DNA of 64,000 nucleotides from Aeromonas rivipollensis. Lineage in GTDB: Bacteria > Pseudomonadota > Gammaproteobacteria > Enterobacterales > Aeromonadaceae. Below, in pieces: positions 51,491 through 60,960 of the stretch (the stretch's first letter is position 1; every line of letters starts with the position of its first letter). The position numbers and the translations under genes were made by a program. The stretch is from NCBI RefSeq assembly GCF_037811135.1, contig NZ_CP149130.1:1484501-1548500 (forward strand), in the 5' to 3' direction. Below the pieces are notes generated by a model. It was given only the letters and a program-made list of their open reading frames with translations, ran no database searches and was not told the DNA's origin.

Positions 51491-53815
51491 ATGATCACAT
51501 TGCTTGTCCTGCTGGTGCTGGCGATAGCCGTGGTGCTCGGCGTGCCCGCCATCCGTAAAAAGGTGGTGACCCGTCCTGTGTTCGGCATCTTCAAGAAGAT
51601 ACTGCCGCCCTTGTCGGCCACCGAGCGGGAGGCCATGGAAGCCGGCTCCGTCTGGTGGGATGGCGAGCTGTTTCGCGGCAACCCCGACTGGAAGAAACTG
51701 CACGGTTACGGCAAGGCCGAACTGAGCGCCGAGGAGCAGGCCTTCATCGACAATCAGGTCGAGACCCTGCTCGCCATGGTCGACGACTTCAAGATCGTCA
51801 ACGAAACCAAAGACCTGCCAGAGCCGGTCTGGGACTATCTGAAGAAGGAAGGCTTCTTCTCCCTGATCATCCCGAAATCCTATGGCGGCCGCGAATTCTC
51901 GGCCATCGCCAACTCCACCATAGTCACCCGCATTGCCACCAAGAGCCTGAGCGTGGCGGTCACCGTCATGGTGCCGAACTCCCTCGGTCCGGGCGAGCTG
52001 CTGATGCACTACGGTACCCAGGCCCAGAAGGATTTCTGGCTGCCGGGGCTGGCCAACGGCAAGGAAGTACCCTGCTTCGCCCTGACCGGGCCGGAAGCGG
52101 GCTCCGATGCCGGCGCCATTCCGGACAAGGGGATCGTCTGCAAGGGCATGTACAAGGGTGAAGAGGTGCTGGGTATTCGCCTCAACTGGAACAAGCGCTA
52201 CATCACCCTGGCCCCCCGTGCCACAGTGCTGGGGCTGGCGTTCAAACTCTATGACCCGGAGAAACTGCTGGGTGACAAGGAAGAGCTCGGCATCACCTGC
52301 GCCCTGATCCCCACCAGCCACCCGGGTGTGCGGGTCGGTGATCGCCACTACCCCATGGGGCTGGCGTTCCTGAACGGACCGACCTTCGGCAAGGATGTGT
52401 TCATTCCGCTCGACTGGATCATCGGTGGCCCGGATTACGCCGGCCGCGGCTGGCGCATGCTGGTGGAGTGCCTCTCCGCCGGTCGCGGCATCTCGCTGCC
52501 TGCCCTTGGCACCGCCTGCGGTCACATGGCGAGTCGCACAGTGGGGGCCTACTCCTACGTGCGCAAGCAGTTCGGCATGTCCATCGGCAAGTTTGAAGGG
52601 GTGCAGGAAGCGCTGGCCCGCATCGGCGGCCTCACCTATCAGCTCGAAGGGGCCCGTCGCATGACCGCAGGTTCCCTGGATCTCGGTCAGGCGCCGGCCA
52701 TCGTCACTGCCATCTCCAAGTACCACATGACCGAAATGGCGCGCCAGATCATGGATGACTCCATGGACATCCACGCAGGTCGCGCCATTCAGCTGGGCCC
52801 GAAAAACTACACCGGCTACGCCTACATGGGCATTCCGGTGGCCATCACGGTGGAAGGGGCCAACATCCTGACCCGCAACCTGATGATCTTCGGGCAGGGG
52901 GCCACTCGCTGCCACCCTTACGTGTTTGCCGAGCTGGAAGCGGCCGCCGACACCGACGTGGAGCGCGGCCTCGAGAAGTTCGATGCCCTGCTGATGAAAC
53001 ACATCGCCTTCGGTACCGGCAACTTCTTCGGCGCCCTGTTCCAGGGGCTGACCCTGGGTCAGTTCAACAATGCCCCTGTGGCTGGCGAAACCGCCCGCTA
53101 CTACAAGCAGCTGTCCCGGATGAGTAAAGGGCTGGCCCTGTGCGCCGACGTCTCCATGCTGATGCTGGGTGGCGATCTCAAGCGCAAGGAGATGATCTCC
53201 GCCCGTCTTGGCGACGTGCTGAGCCACCTCTACCTGGCCTCCGCCACCCTCAAGCACTACGAGGATCAGGGCCGCATGGTCTCGGATCTGCCGTTCGTGC
53301 AGTACGCTGTGGAGCGCAACCTCTACCTCATCGGCAAGGCGTTCGAAGGCTTCTTCCAGAACTTCCCGAACAAGGTGGTGGGCGCCGTGCTCAAACGCGT
53401 GGTGTTCCCGTTCGGCGTTGGCTACAAGATGCCGGCAGACGAGCGCTGCCATGCCATCTGTCTGGCCATGATGACCCCGGGCGAGTTCCGCGACCGTCTG
53501 ACTGCACTCTGCTACGTGGGCAAGGATGACGCTGATCCGGTCGGTCTGATGGAGCGCGCTTTCCAGGCCATGGTGGCGGTGCAGCCCATTGAGAAGAAGC
53601 TGGTGCAGGCCCAGAAAGAGGGCAAGCTGCCCCGCAAGATGGCCCTGCCGGAGCTGGTGGCCGCGGCCCTGTCCCAGTCCATCCTCGGCAAGGAGGAGGC
53701 CGACAAGCTGCTGGCCGCCGATGCCCTGCGCTACGAGGCGATCCAGGTGGACAACTTCGCCCCTGGCGAGCTGGAAGGGTTGTCTCAGCCGAACCCGGTT
53801 GTGCACGCCGCCTGA
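51491..53815 (+). CDS. fadE: Acyl-CoA dehydrogenase (FadE type)
   Basis: 774 residues. FadE catalyses the first step of beta-oxidation, with FAD. An N-terminal membrane helix (ITLLVLLVLAIAVVLGVPAIRKK) precedes the acyl-CoA dehydrogenase domains: LIIPKSYGGREFSAIANS, ALTGPEAGSDAGAIP, then AGRGWRMLVECLSAGRGISLPAL and QIMDDSMDIHAGRAI. A long C-terminal region typical of FadE follows (YKQLSRMSKGLALCADVSMLMLGG). E. coli FadE is some 40 residues longer. ATG 51491 follows AAGGAA, 47 bases after psrA. Confidence 0.95.
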   Translation: MITLLVLLVLAIAVVLGVPAIRKKVVTRPVFGIFKKILPPLSATEREAMEAGSVWWDGELFRGNPDWKKLHGYGKAELSAEEQAFIDNQVETLLAMVDDFKIVNETKDLPEPVWDYLKKEGFFSLIIPKSYGGREFSAIANSTIVTRIATKSLSVAVTVMVPNSLGPGELLMHYGTQAQKDFWLPGLANGKEVPCFALTGPEAGSDAGAIPDKGIVCKGMYKGEEVLGIRLNWNKRYITLAPRATVLGLAFKLYDPEKLLGDKEELGITCALIPTSHPGVRVGDRHYPMGLAFLNGPTFGKDVFIPLDWIIGGPDYAGRGWRMLVECLSAGRGISLPALGTACGHMASRTVGAYSYVRKQFGMSIGKFEGVQEALARIGGLTYQLEGARRMTAGSLDLGQAPAIVTAISKYHMTEMARQIMDDSMDIHAGRAIQLGPKNYTGYAYMGIPVAITVEGANILTRNLMIFGQGATRCHPYVFAELEAAADTDVERGLEKFDALLMKHIAFGTGNFFGALFQGLTLGQFNNAPVAGETARYYKQLSRMSKGLALCADVSMLMLGGDLKRKEMISARLGDVLSHLYLASATLKHYEDQGRMVSDLPFVQYAVERNLYLIGKAFEGFFQNFPNKVVGAVLKRVVFPFGVGYKMPADERCHAICLAMMTPGEFRDRLTALCYVGKDDADPVGLMERAFQAMVAVQPIEKKLVQAQKEGKLPRKMALPELVAAALSQSILGKEEADKLLAADALRYEAIQVDNFAPGELEGLSQPNPVVHAA

Positions 53816-53833
53816 TCCCGAGAGTGAACCGAC

Positions 53834-53861
53834 AACCGGCCCATGTGGCCGGTTTTTTTGT
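53834..53861 (+). terminator. Rho-independent terminator after fadE
   Basis: Perfect stem AACCGGCC (53834-53841), loop CATGT, complement 53847-53854, then T-run. Confidence 0.9.
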
Positions 53862-53978
53862 TTGTTAACCAGGCATTTACAACCTCGATTAATTCCAGTT
53901 AAATGCAATGGCCCCTCACCCTTGGGGCAGGAAGCAAGGCCAGCGGAATGGCCGATAACAACAACTCAGGAAGAGTGA

Positions 53979-56900
53979 ATGAACCTCGCCAAAACGGCGA
54001 TCGAACGCCCCATCTGGGTGGCGGTCTCGGTCGTGCTCATTTTTTTGCTGGGCCTGCTCAGCATCCGGGGACTGCCGATCCAGCTGTTTCCCGACATCGA
54101 TCGTCCTCACCTCAACATCTCGGTGGACTGGCGCTCTGCCTCGCCCCAGGAGATGGAGTCGGAAATCACCGACCCCATCGAGCAGGAGATGCAGGGGGTA
54201 CAGGGGCTCAAGGCGCTTACCAGCAACAGTTATCCCGGCTTTACCGAAATCGACCTGGAGTTTGCCCTCGGCACCGACATGCAGCGGGCCCAGCTCGACG
54301 TCATCTCGCGCCTGAACCGGGTCTCCGGCCTGCCGGACAAGATCGGCGGCCCCTACGTCAACAACTACAGCAGCAACGACACCCTCACCTTCTTCTTCAT
54401 CCAGCAACTGCCGGGTGCCAAGGGGGCTATCGACGATCATCAGGCGCTGATCGAGGCGAGGGTCAAGCCTGAGCTTGAGCGGATCCCCGGGGTATCGACG
54501 GTCGACATCGAGGGGATCAACGAGCGCCAGATCCAGATCCGCTTCGACCCCTATCGCGCCGCCGAACTGGGGGTGGAGATACCCGTGCTCGCCAGCCGGG
54601 CAACCACTGGCTGGGACGTGTCGGCCGGCACCCTCGACATAGGACGCTGGGAGTACAAGTTGCGCTTCGCCGGTCGCTACGACGTGGCCACCCTGGGGGA
54701 CAAGGTGGTGGACTGGCGCGACGGCCTGCCCATCTACCTGCGGGACGTGGCGGAAGTCAGGGTGTCCCGGGAGGAGAACCCGGTGCTGCGCATCCAGAAC
54801 GGCAACACCGCCATCGCCGCCCAGATCTTCAAGGAGAGCGGGGCCAATGCCCTGGCGGCGCTGGAGGGGATCAAGCTCAAGGTGGAGGAGCTCAACCGCG
54901 AGGTGCTGGAGCCGGTCGGGCTGCACATGGAGCAGTCGTTCGACGCCTCCCTCTACATCAACCGGGCGGTGGGCATGGTGACCGCCAACCTGGGGCTGGG
55001 GGTGCTGCTCTCCTGCGCCATCCTCTGGGTCTTCCTGCGCCAGCTCAAGGCGACCCTGATGATAGCGATCGCCATCCCCATCAGCATCATGCTCACCTTC
55101 TGCCTGCTCAAGGTGATGGGCAGGACGCTGAACATCATCTCCCTGGCGGGGATCGCCTTCGCGGTCGGCATGGTGCTGGATGCCGCCATAGTGGTGCTGG
55201 AGAGCATCTACCGGCGCCATGAGCGGGGGGATCTCGGCAAGGCCGAGGCGGCGCTGGAAGGCACCAGCCGGGTGTGGACCGCCCTGGTGGCTTCCACCCT
55301 CACCACTGTCGCCATCTTCCTGCCGGTGCTCTTGCTCAACGATGTGGAGGGGCAGCTGTTTGCCGACCTTGCACTCACCATCGCCTGCGCTGTGACCGTC
55401 TCCATGGTGGTGGCGGTGACTGTGCTGCCCGCCGTGGCGGCGCGCTGGATGGGGCGCGAGCGGCTGGTCGATCCCTATGACGGACTCTGGCGGCGTACTA
55501 CCCGCCATGTTATCCGCTGGACCGGCACTGCCCCCCGGCGCTGGACTCTTATCGTCCTGATGATGAGCGGGCCAGTGCTGGCCAGCTGGCTGCTGTTGCC
55601 CAAGATGAACTACCTGCCGGACGTGAAGCGTGACGCCATCGATGTGTGGATGAGCTTCACCCCCGGGGTCAACCTCAAGGCCCAGCGGGAGGAGGTGATA
55701 GACACGCTCATTGCCAGGCTGGATCCCTACATGAAGGGGGAGAAAGAGCCCGCCCTCAAGAACTACTACATCTTGCGCTACCCGGGCGGTGCCCAGATCG
55801 GGGTGCGCCCCAGGGACGAGACCCGGATCAAGGTGCTGGAGCAGCTCCTGATGAAACAGCTGCTGGTGGGCATACCCGATACCCGGGTCTTCGGCGGTCA
55901 GGGGTCGCTCTTTGGCGGCTTCGACAGCGAGAACGGCATCTCGCTGCTGATCCAGGGTGGCGAGCTGCCGGCGCTCTATCAGGCGGCCAGGGAGAGCATG
56001 GCCATGGTACAGCGCGACTTGCCGGGGGCCCAGATAAGGCCTGAGCCCGGGCTCGACTTCACCGCCCCCGAACTGCGGCTGGTGCCCCAGGACAGGCGTC
56101 TGGCCGAGGTGGGTTGGGATCGCAGCCCCTTGCCCGCCATCATCCAGACCTTCGGCGACGGCCTGCGGGTTGGCGAGTATTTCGACGGAGAGGAGCGGCT
56201 CGACATCCTGCTGATGGGCCAGGCCTCCGCCAATCCGGACGAGCTGAAGGCGGTGCCACTGGCCACCCCGTCCGGGCGCATCGTCCCCCTCGGCGAGCTG
56301 CTGCGGGTGGAGCCCGGCCTCGGGCCTGAGAGCATCTTTCGGGCCGACGGGCGGCGCAGCATCAGCCTGCAGATCACCCCGCCTGAGGGGATGAGCATGG
56401 AGCAGGTGCTGGAGACCCTGCAGACCAAGAGCTTTGCCGCCATCCGGCCGCTGCTGCCGGTCGGGGGTGAGCTGCGGGTTGCCGGCAATGCCGACAGCCT
56501 GCAGCAGGCGCTGGACAACCTCGGCGGCATCTTCCTGTTCGCCGTGATGATACTGCTCATCTTGCTGTGGGGGGTCTTCGCCTCCCTCAAGGATGCCGTG
56601 CTGGTGCTGCTGACCCTGCCGCTCGCTACAGTGGGCGGCGTGCTGGCGCTGCACCTGAGCGGCCTGCTGGTGCCGCTGCCGATGGACCTGCTCACCATCA
56701 TCGGCTTCGTGATCCTGCTGGGGCTGGTGGTCAACAACGCCATCCTGCTGGTGCACCAGACCCGCATGGCCGAGCGGGAAGGGATGAGCCGCCAGTCGGC
56801 GGTGGCCGATGCCCTGCAAAGCCGGATGAGGCCCATCGCCATGACCAGCCTCACCAGCATCTTCGGCATGCTGCCGCTGATGCTGAGCCCGAGCGAGGGC

Positions 56901-57041
56901 AGCGAAATCTACCGGGGGCTCGCCACCGTCATCGTTGGCGGCATGAGTTGCAGCACCCTGTTTACCCTGATCCTGTTACCCGCCTTCCTGCGGCTGGGTG
57001 AGCGGGTCGACGCGCCCCACGCCATCCGGCAGCGGGCCTGA
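53979..57041 (+). CDS. RND-family efflux permease with atypical proton-relay residues
   Basis: 1020 residues with the two-fold RND layout: 12 helices, first helix ERPIWVAVSVVLIFLLGLLSI, and large periplasmic loops. In helix 4 the usual Asp-Asp is D401-A402 (GMVLDAAIVVLES), and the Lys of helix 10 is replaced by Asn919 (GLVVNNAILLVHQ). It is not HAE-1/AcrB type; it belongs to a less-studied RND branch. The adaptor gene follows it, the reverse of the acrAB order, and no outer-membrane factor is linked. Substrate unknown. Confidence 0.9.
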   Translation: MNLAKTAIERPIWVAVSVVLIFLLGLLSIRGLPIQLFPDIDRPHLNISVDWRSASPQEMESEITDPIEQEMQGVQGLKALTSNSYPGFTEIDLEFALGTDMQRAQLDVISRLNRVSGLPDKIGGPYVNNYSSNDTLTFFFIQQLPGAKGAIDDHQALIEARVKPELERIPGVSTVDIEGINERQIQIRFDPYRAAELGVEIPVLASRATTGWDVSAGTLDIGRWEYKLRFAGRYDVATLGDKVVDWRDGLPIYLRDVAEVRVSREENPVLRIQNGNTAIAAQIFKESGANALAALEGIKLKVEELNREVLEPVGLHMEQSFDASLYINRAVGMVTANLGLGVLLSCAILWVFLRQLKATLMIAIAIPISIMLTFCLLKVMGRTLNIISLAGIAFAVGMVLDAAIVVLESIYRRHERGDLGKAEAALEGTSRVWTALVASTLTTVAIFLPVLLLNDVEGQLFADLALTIACAVTVSMVVAVTVLPAVAARWMGRERLVDPYDGLWRRTTRHVIRWTGTAPRRWTLIVLMMSGPVLASWLLLPKMNYLPDVKRDAIDVWMSFTPGVNLKAQREEVIDTLIARLDPYMKGEKEPALKNYYILRYPGGAQIGVRPRDETRIKVLEQLLMKQLLVGIPDTRVFGGQGSLFGGFDSENGISLLIQGGELPALYQAARESMAMVQRDLPGAQIRPEPGLDFTAPELRLVPQDRRLAEVGWDRSPLPAIIQTFGDGLRVGEYFDGEERLDILLMGQASANPDELKAVPLATPSGRIVPLGELLRVEPGLGPESIFRADGRRSISLQITPPEGMSMEQVLETLQTKSFAAIRPLLPVGGELRVAGNADSLQQALDNLGGIFLFAVMILLILLWGVFASLKDAVLVLLTLPLATVGGVLALHLSGLLVPLPMDLLTIIGFVILLGLVVNNAILLVHQTRMAEREGMSRQSAVADALQSRMRPIAMTSLTSIFGMLPLMLSPSEGSEIYRGLATVIVGGMSCSTLFTLILLPAFLRLGERVDAPHAIRQRA

Positions 57042-57055
57042 GAAGGAGCCTATCG

Positions 57056-58090
57056 ATGATGCAGATGTTCACAAGGATGATGATGACCCTGGCCCTGCTG
57101 GCAGCAGGGCCTGCCGGGGCAAAGGTGGTGACCCTGGCGGAGGTGACCCGGGGGGAGGCGGGGGCCAGCATCTGGGTCAGCGGCACTGTCGCGAGCCGCC
57201 AGCAGGCGGCCCTCAGCGCCGAGGTGAGCGGCCGGGTGGAGTGGATAGCCGAGTTTGGCAGCCGGGTGAAGGCGGGAGACGAGCTGCTGCGCCTGGACGC
57301 AGCCACTCTGCGCCTCTCCCTCGAGCAGTCCCGGGCCGAGCAGGCGAGGGAGGCGAGCAACCTGCGCTACGCCCGTGCCGAATACCAGCGCCTCGAGCGG
57401 CTGCATCAGCAGAAGAGTGCCTCCCAGAGCCAGTACGACAAGGCGCGCTATGACGTGGAGCAGGCCGAGCTGGCCGACCAGCTGGCCCGGGTACAGGTGC
57501 GCCAGATCGAGGCGCAGTTGCAAAGGACCCACATCTTCGCCCCCTTCGATGGGGTGGTGAACGAACACTTTATCCAGCCCGGCGAGCACGTGGACGCAGG
57601 AGAGCAGGCGCTGGAGCTGGTCAACCCGGAGCAACCGGACATCCGGCTGCGGGCACCCATCGTCTGGGCCAGCCAGCTGGAGGATCAGGCCAGGTTGCGG
57701 GTGGAAGGGGAACAGCTCAGCGGCCACGCCGTCTATTACCAGCGTGCGGTGAGCGCCGATCCCAAGTCGCGCCTCATCGAGCTGCGCCTCAGGCCAGAGG
57801 CGGGCCGCTTCATCATCGGCTCGCCGGTGCGGGTGGCGCTGCCGCTCGGGGAGCAGCAGACCATGTTGCTGCCGCGGGATGCCCTGGTGCTCGGCACCGA
57901 GGGGAGCGTGGTCTATCAGGTGGAGCAGCGCGGCGAGGCGCTGACCGTGAACCGGGTGCCGGTGACGGTGCTGTTCGGTGACAACCGGCAGGTGGCGGTG
58001 AGCGGCGCCCTCAAGCTGGGGGACAGGGTGGTGGTGCGCGGCGCCGGCAGCCTGCAGGATGGGGACAAGGTGGAGCTGTTTCGTGGTTGA
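57056..58090 (+). CDS. RND periplasmic adaptor (HlyD/MFP family)
   Basis: 344 residues. A signal peptide (RMMMTLALLAAGPAGA) without a lipobox Cys, so it is probably held by other means, then lipoyl half-motif ALSAEVSGRVEWIAEFGSRVKAGDELLRLD, coiled coil with RLERLHQQKSASQSQYDKARYDVEQAELADQ and TFAPFDGVVNE-like second half (THIFAPFDGVVNEHFIQPGE). It pairs with the permease 14 bases upstream; AAGGAG precedes the ATG pair at 57056/57059. Operon ends at the shared terminator. Confidence 0.9.
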   Translation: MMQMFTRMMMTLALLAAGPAGAKVVTLAEVTRGEAGASIWVSGTVASRQQAALSAEVSGRVEWIAEFGSRVKAGDELLRLDAATLRLSLEQSRAEQAREASNLRYARAEYQRLERLHQQKSASQSQYDKARYDVEQAELADQLARVQVRQIEAQLQRTHIFAPFDGVVNEHFIQPGEHVDAGEQALELVNPEQPDIRLRAPIVWASQLEDQARLRVEGEQLSGHAVYYQRAVSADPKSRLIELRLRPEAGRFIIGSPVRVALPLGEQQTMLLPRDALVLGTEGSVVYQVEQRGEALTVNRVPVTVLFGDNRQVAVSGALKLGDRVVVRGAGSLQDGDKVELFRG

Positions 58091-58107
58091 ACCTGGTCTG
58101 GCGTCAT

Positions 58108-58136
58108 AAAAAACGGCTCCCGCAGGAGCCGTTTTT
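58108..58136. terminator. Bidirectional terminator between adaptor gene and pykA
   Basis: Stem ACGGCTCC (58113-58120), loop CGCA, GGAGCCGT (58125-58132), with A-run before and T-run after. Confidence 0.88.
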
Positions 58137-58156
58137 GTCGATGTCCAAGCGAGGGA

Positions 58157-59596
58157 TTACTCGACCATCATCACCTTGCAGGTGTTGGTACTGCCCACGG
58201 TTTCCATCTTGTCGCCGTGGGTCAGCAGCACCATGTCGCCGCTCTGGACCAGGCCCTTGGCCTTGAGCACGTCGAGCGCTTCGCGGCACACCTCGTAGAC
58301 CGGCTTGCTCTCGTCGCCGTCGAACAGCACAGGGGTGACACCGCGGTAGAGGTTGGTCCAGGCCAGGGTCTTGTTGTGGGGAGACATGGCGAAGATCGGC
58401 AGGCCGGAGCTGATGCGGGACATCAGCAGCGGTGTGGTGCCGGACTCGGTCAGTGCCACTATCGCCTTGACCCCTTCCAGGTGGTTGGCGGCGTACATGG
58501 TGGACATGGCCACGGCCTCTTCCACCGAGGTGAAGGTGTAGCTCATGCGGTGGTTGGAGACGTTCAGACTAGGATGCTTCTCGGCACCGACGCAGACGCT
58601 GGCCATGGAGGTGACTGTCTCGATGGGGAACTGGCCGGCGGCGGTCTCGGCGGAGAGCATCACCGCATCGGTGCCATCCAGCACGGCGTTGGCCACGTCC
58701 ATCACCTCGGCACGGGTCGGCAGCGGGGCGTTGATCATGGACTCCATCATCTGGGTCGCGGTGATGACGACGCGGTTCAGGCGACGGGAGTGACGAATGA
58801 GCTTCTTCTGCACGCCCACCAGCTCGGGATCGCCGATCTCGACGCCGAGATCGCCACGGGCCACCATGACGGCATCGGAGCCGAGGATGATGTCTTCCAT
58901 CGCCTCGTCGGTGGCGACGGTTTCGGCGCGCTCGACCTTGGCCACTATCTTGGCGTTGGAGCCGGCTTCGCGGGCCAGTTCGCGGGCATAGCGCAGATCA
59001 TCGCCGCTGCGGGGGAAGGAGACGGCCAGGTAGTCCACGTTCATGCGGGCGGCGGTCTTGATGTCTTCCTTGTCTTTCTCGGTCAGGGCCGGTGCGGAGA
59101 GACCGCCCCCTTTCTTGTTGATGCCCTTGTTGTTGGAGAGAGGCCCGGCCACTGTGACAGTGGTGTGAATGCGGGTGCCTTCGACCTGCTCGACTTTCAG
59201 TTGCACGCGGCCATCGTCCAGCAGCAGGATGTCGCCGGCCACCACGTCGTTTGGCAGACTCTTGTAGTCGATGCCGACCTGCTCCTGGCAGCCTTCACCC
59301 TTGCCGAGAGCGGCATCGAGAATGAACTTGTCACCGATGGCGAGGTAGATCTTGCCATCCTTGAAGGTGGAAACTCGGATCTTGGGGCCTTGCAGGTCCC
59401 CCATGATGGCCACATGGCGGCCCAGCTTGGCGGCGATTTCACGCACCTGGTTGGCGCGCAGGATATGATCTTCAGGAGTGCCGTGAGAGAAGTTCATCCG
59501 CACCATGTCGGCACCGGCGCGGATGATCCCCTCGAGGATGCCGTCGCGATCGGTCGCCGGACCGAGTGTGGTTACAATCTTTGTACGTCTTGGCAT
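58157..59596 (-). CDS. pykA: Pyruvate kinase (PykA type)
   Basis: Converts phosphoenolpyruvate and ADP to pyruvate and ATP. 479 residues, close to E. coli PykA (480). Seen: [43 protein letters not shown], the active-site Lys region [14 protein letters not shown] and [30 protein letters not shown] and [14 protein letters not shown]. Start ATG 59596 follows GGAG; the TTG at 59608 has no conserved extension. A HexR-type box lies about 90 bases upstream. Confidence 0.95.
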   Translation of the reverse strand: MPRRTKIVTTLGPATDRDGILEGIIRAGADMVRMNFSHGTPEDHILRANQVREIAAKLGRHVAIMGDLQGPKIRVSTFKDGKIYLAIGDKFILDAALGKGEGCQEQVGIDYKSLPNDVVAGDILLLDDGRVQLKVEQVEGTRIHTTVTVAGPLSNNKGINKKGGGLSAPALTEKDKEDIKTAARMNVDYLAVSFPRSGDDLRYARELAREAGSNAKIVAKVERAETVATDEAMEDIILGSDAVMVARGDLGVEIGDPELVGVQKKLIRHSRRLNRVVITATQMMESMINAPLPTRAEVMDVANAVLDGTDAVMLSAETAAGQFPIETVTSMASVCVGAEKHPSLNVSNHRMSYTFTSVEEAVAMSTMYAANHLEGVKAIVALTESGTTPLLMSRISSGLPIFAMSPHNKTLAWTNLYRGVTPVLFDGDESKPVYEVCREALDVLKAKGLVQSGDMVLLTHGDKMETVGSTNTCKVMMVE

Positions 59597-59689
59597 GAAA
59601 GACTCCAATGTGAAGTTGATATGACTTGAAATACTGCCCCGTCAAGCATGTGGCATGGCGCCTGCTTGCAGGCCATCTGGGTGGCCTTG

Positions 59690-59704
59690 TGTTATTAAAT
59701 TACG
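59690..59704. promoter_or_regulatory. HexR-type box upstream of pykA
   Basis: TGTTATTAAATTACG matches TGTAATTAAATTACA at 13 of 15 positions. It lies between hexR and pykA, as expected for HexR control of central carbon genes. Confidence 0.65.
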
Positions 59705-59757
59705 ATACTACACCAAGCCAGGTGGCATAGACAGTCGGGGGCGGACCCCCGAATGAT

Positions 59758-60612
59758 TCAGGAATTATGCGGGGTATCAAAGCGGGATTCGCGCAAACCT
59801 TCTTTGACTTTCTTCAGGTTTTCGCGAAATTTCATGCCGCGGCGCAGGGTAAAGCCGGTTGCCAGCACGTCCACCAGTGCCAGCTGGGCGATGCGCGACG
59901 CCATGGGCATATAGACGTCGGTGTCTTCCGGCACGTCCATTGAGAGCACCAGGTTGCACTCGCGGGCCAGGGGGGAATCCTTGGCGGTCATGCCGATGAC
60001 GGTGGCATCGTTTTCACGGGCCAGGGCCGCGATTTCCACCAGCGCCTTGGTGCGGCCGGTGTGGGAGATCAGCACCACCACATCCCCTTCGCTGCTGTTG
60101 ATGCAGCTCATGCGCATCATGACGATGTCGTCGAAGCTCACCACCGGGATGTTGAAGCGGAAGAATTTGTTCTGGGCATCGCGGGCCACGGCGGAAGAGG
60201 CTCCCAGGCCGAAGAAGCTGATCTTCTTGGACTGGGTCAGGATATCGACGCAGCGGTTGATGGCGGAGATGTCCAGGCTGTTCTTGGCGGCATCGAGGCA
60301 GGCCATGGTGGATTCGAAGATCTTGGCGGTATAGGTGTCGGGCCCGTCTTCCGCTTCCACGTGGCGGTTCACATAGGGGGTGCCGTTGGCCAGGCTCTGG
60401 GCCAGGTGCAGCTTGAAGTCGGGGAAGCCCTTGGTGTCGAGACGACGGCAGAAGCGATTGACGGTCGGTTCGCTGACGTCGGCCAGCTTGGCGAGGGTGG
60501 CAATGCTGGAGTGAATGGCGGTCTGGGGCGACGCCAGGATCACTTCAGCCACCTTACGCTCTGATTTACTGAAACTTTCCAAATTGTTCGTAATTTTATC
60601 GAGGGTATTCAT
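59758..60612 (-). CDS. hexR: HexR (RpiR family) regulator of central carbon metabolism
   Basis: 284 residues: N-terminal RpiR HTH (SERKVAEVILASPQTAIHSSIATLAKLADVSEPTVNRFCRRL) and C-terminal SIS domain (ISFFGLGASSAVARDAQNKF, VVVLISHTGRTKALVEIA) that binds 2-keto-3-deoxy-6-phosphogluconate in known HexR proteins. It controls glycolytic, Entner-Doudoroff and pyruvate kinase genes. ATG 60612 (MNTLDKI) fits the family; upstream ATG codons lie in the promoter. Its neighbours pykA and glk are typical targets. Confidence 0.95.
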   Translation of the reverse strand: MNTLDKITNNLESFSKSERKVAEVILASPQTAIHSSIATLAKLADVSEPTVNRFCRRLDTKGFPDFKLHLAQSLANGTPYVNRHVEAEDGPDTYTAKIFESTMACLDAAKNSLDISAINRCVDILTQSKKISFFGLGASSAVARDAQNKFFRFNIPVVSFDDIVMMRMSCINSSEGDVVVLISHTGRTKALVEIAALARENDATVIGMTAKDSPLARECNLVLSMDVPEDTDVYMPMASRIAQLALVDVLATGFTLRRGMKFRENLKKVKEGLRESRFDTPHNS

Positions 60613-60631
60613 CATTACCACCAGGCATTTT

Positions 60632-60646
60632 TGTAATTTAACTTCA
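60632..60646. promoter_or_regulatory. HexR-type box upstream of hexR
   Basis: TGTAATTTAACTTCA matches the degenerate HexR pattern TGTARTWHWAYTACA at 14 of 15 positions, about 20 bases before the hexR start, suggesting autoregulation. Confidence 0.65.
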
Positions 60647-60960
60647 GTGTCTGTGCACTAAATTCACAGCTCAAGCAGGTTTCCAATCTACTTGATGACT
60701 ATACAAGACAAGCGCTTATCGGAACTAATCTCGTCCCCACAAAGTATGACTCATGTCTAATTATTTCGTGCTTTTGGTTACAAACTTCCATCCGCCCCTT
60801 GAAAACGCTTACAAATGTTGCAAAGCAACAACACTGTGAGCGGGCGCACAGTTGCATTCATCCGACGCGCCGCAAGGGAAGGGGCTCGGGTAGTATTGCA
60901 ACCAAATAATTATGTCGGGACGGTAAGGGCCGCCCCGAGTCGGTAACGAAGGAGTTTGTT
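60647..60960. promoter_or_regulatory. Intergenic region between hexR and glk
   Basis: About 310 bases of control sequence for the divergent genes, with a perfect dyad TGTTGC-AAA-GCAACA at 60816-60830. No ORF is supported. The promoter of glk could not be fixed. Confidence 0.45.

Noticed and set aside
53916-56819. 967-codon minus-strand open frame opposite the second RND permease
   Set aside because: Same kind of antisense frame; the + strand permease has all family features.
58217-59629. 470-codon + strand open frame opposite pykA
   Set aside because: Antisense to a complete pyruvate kinase.
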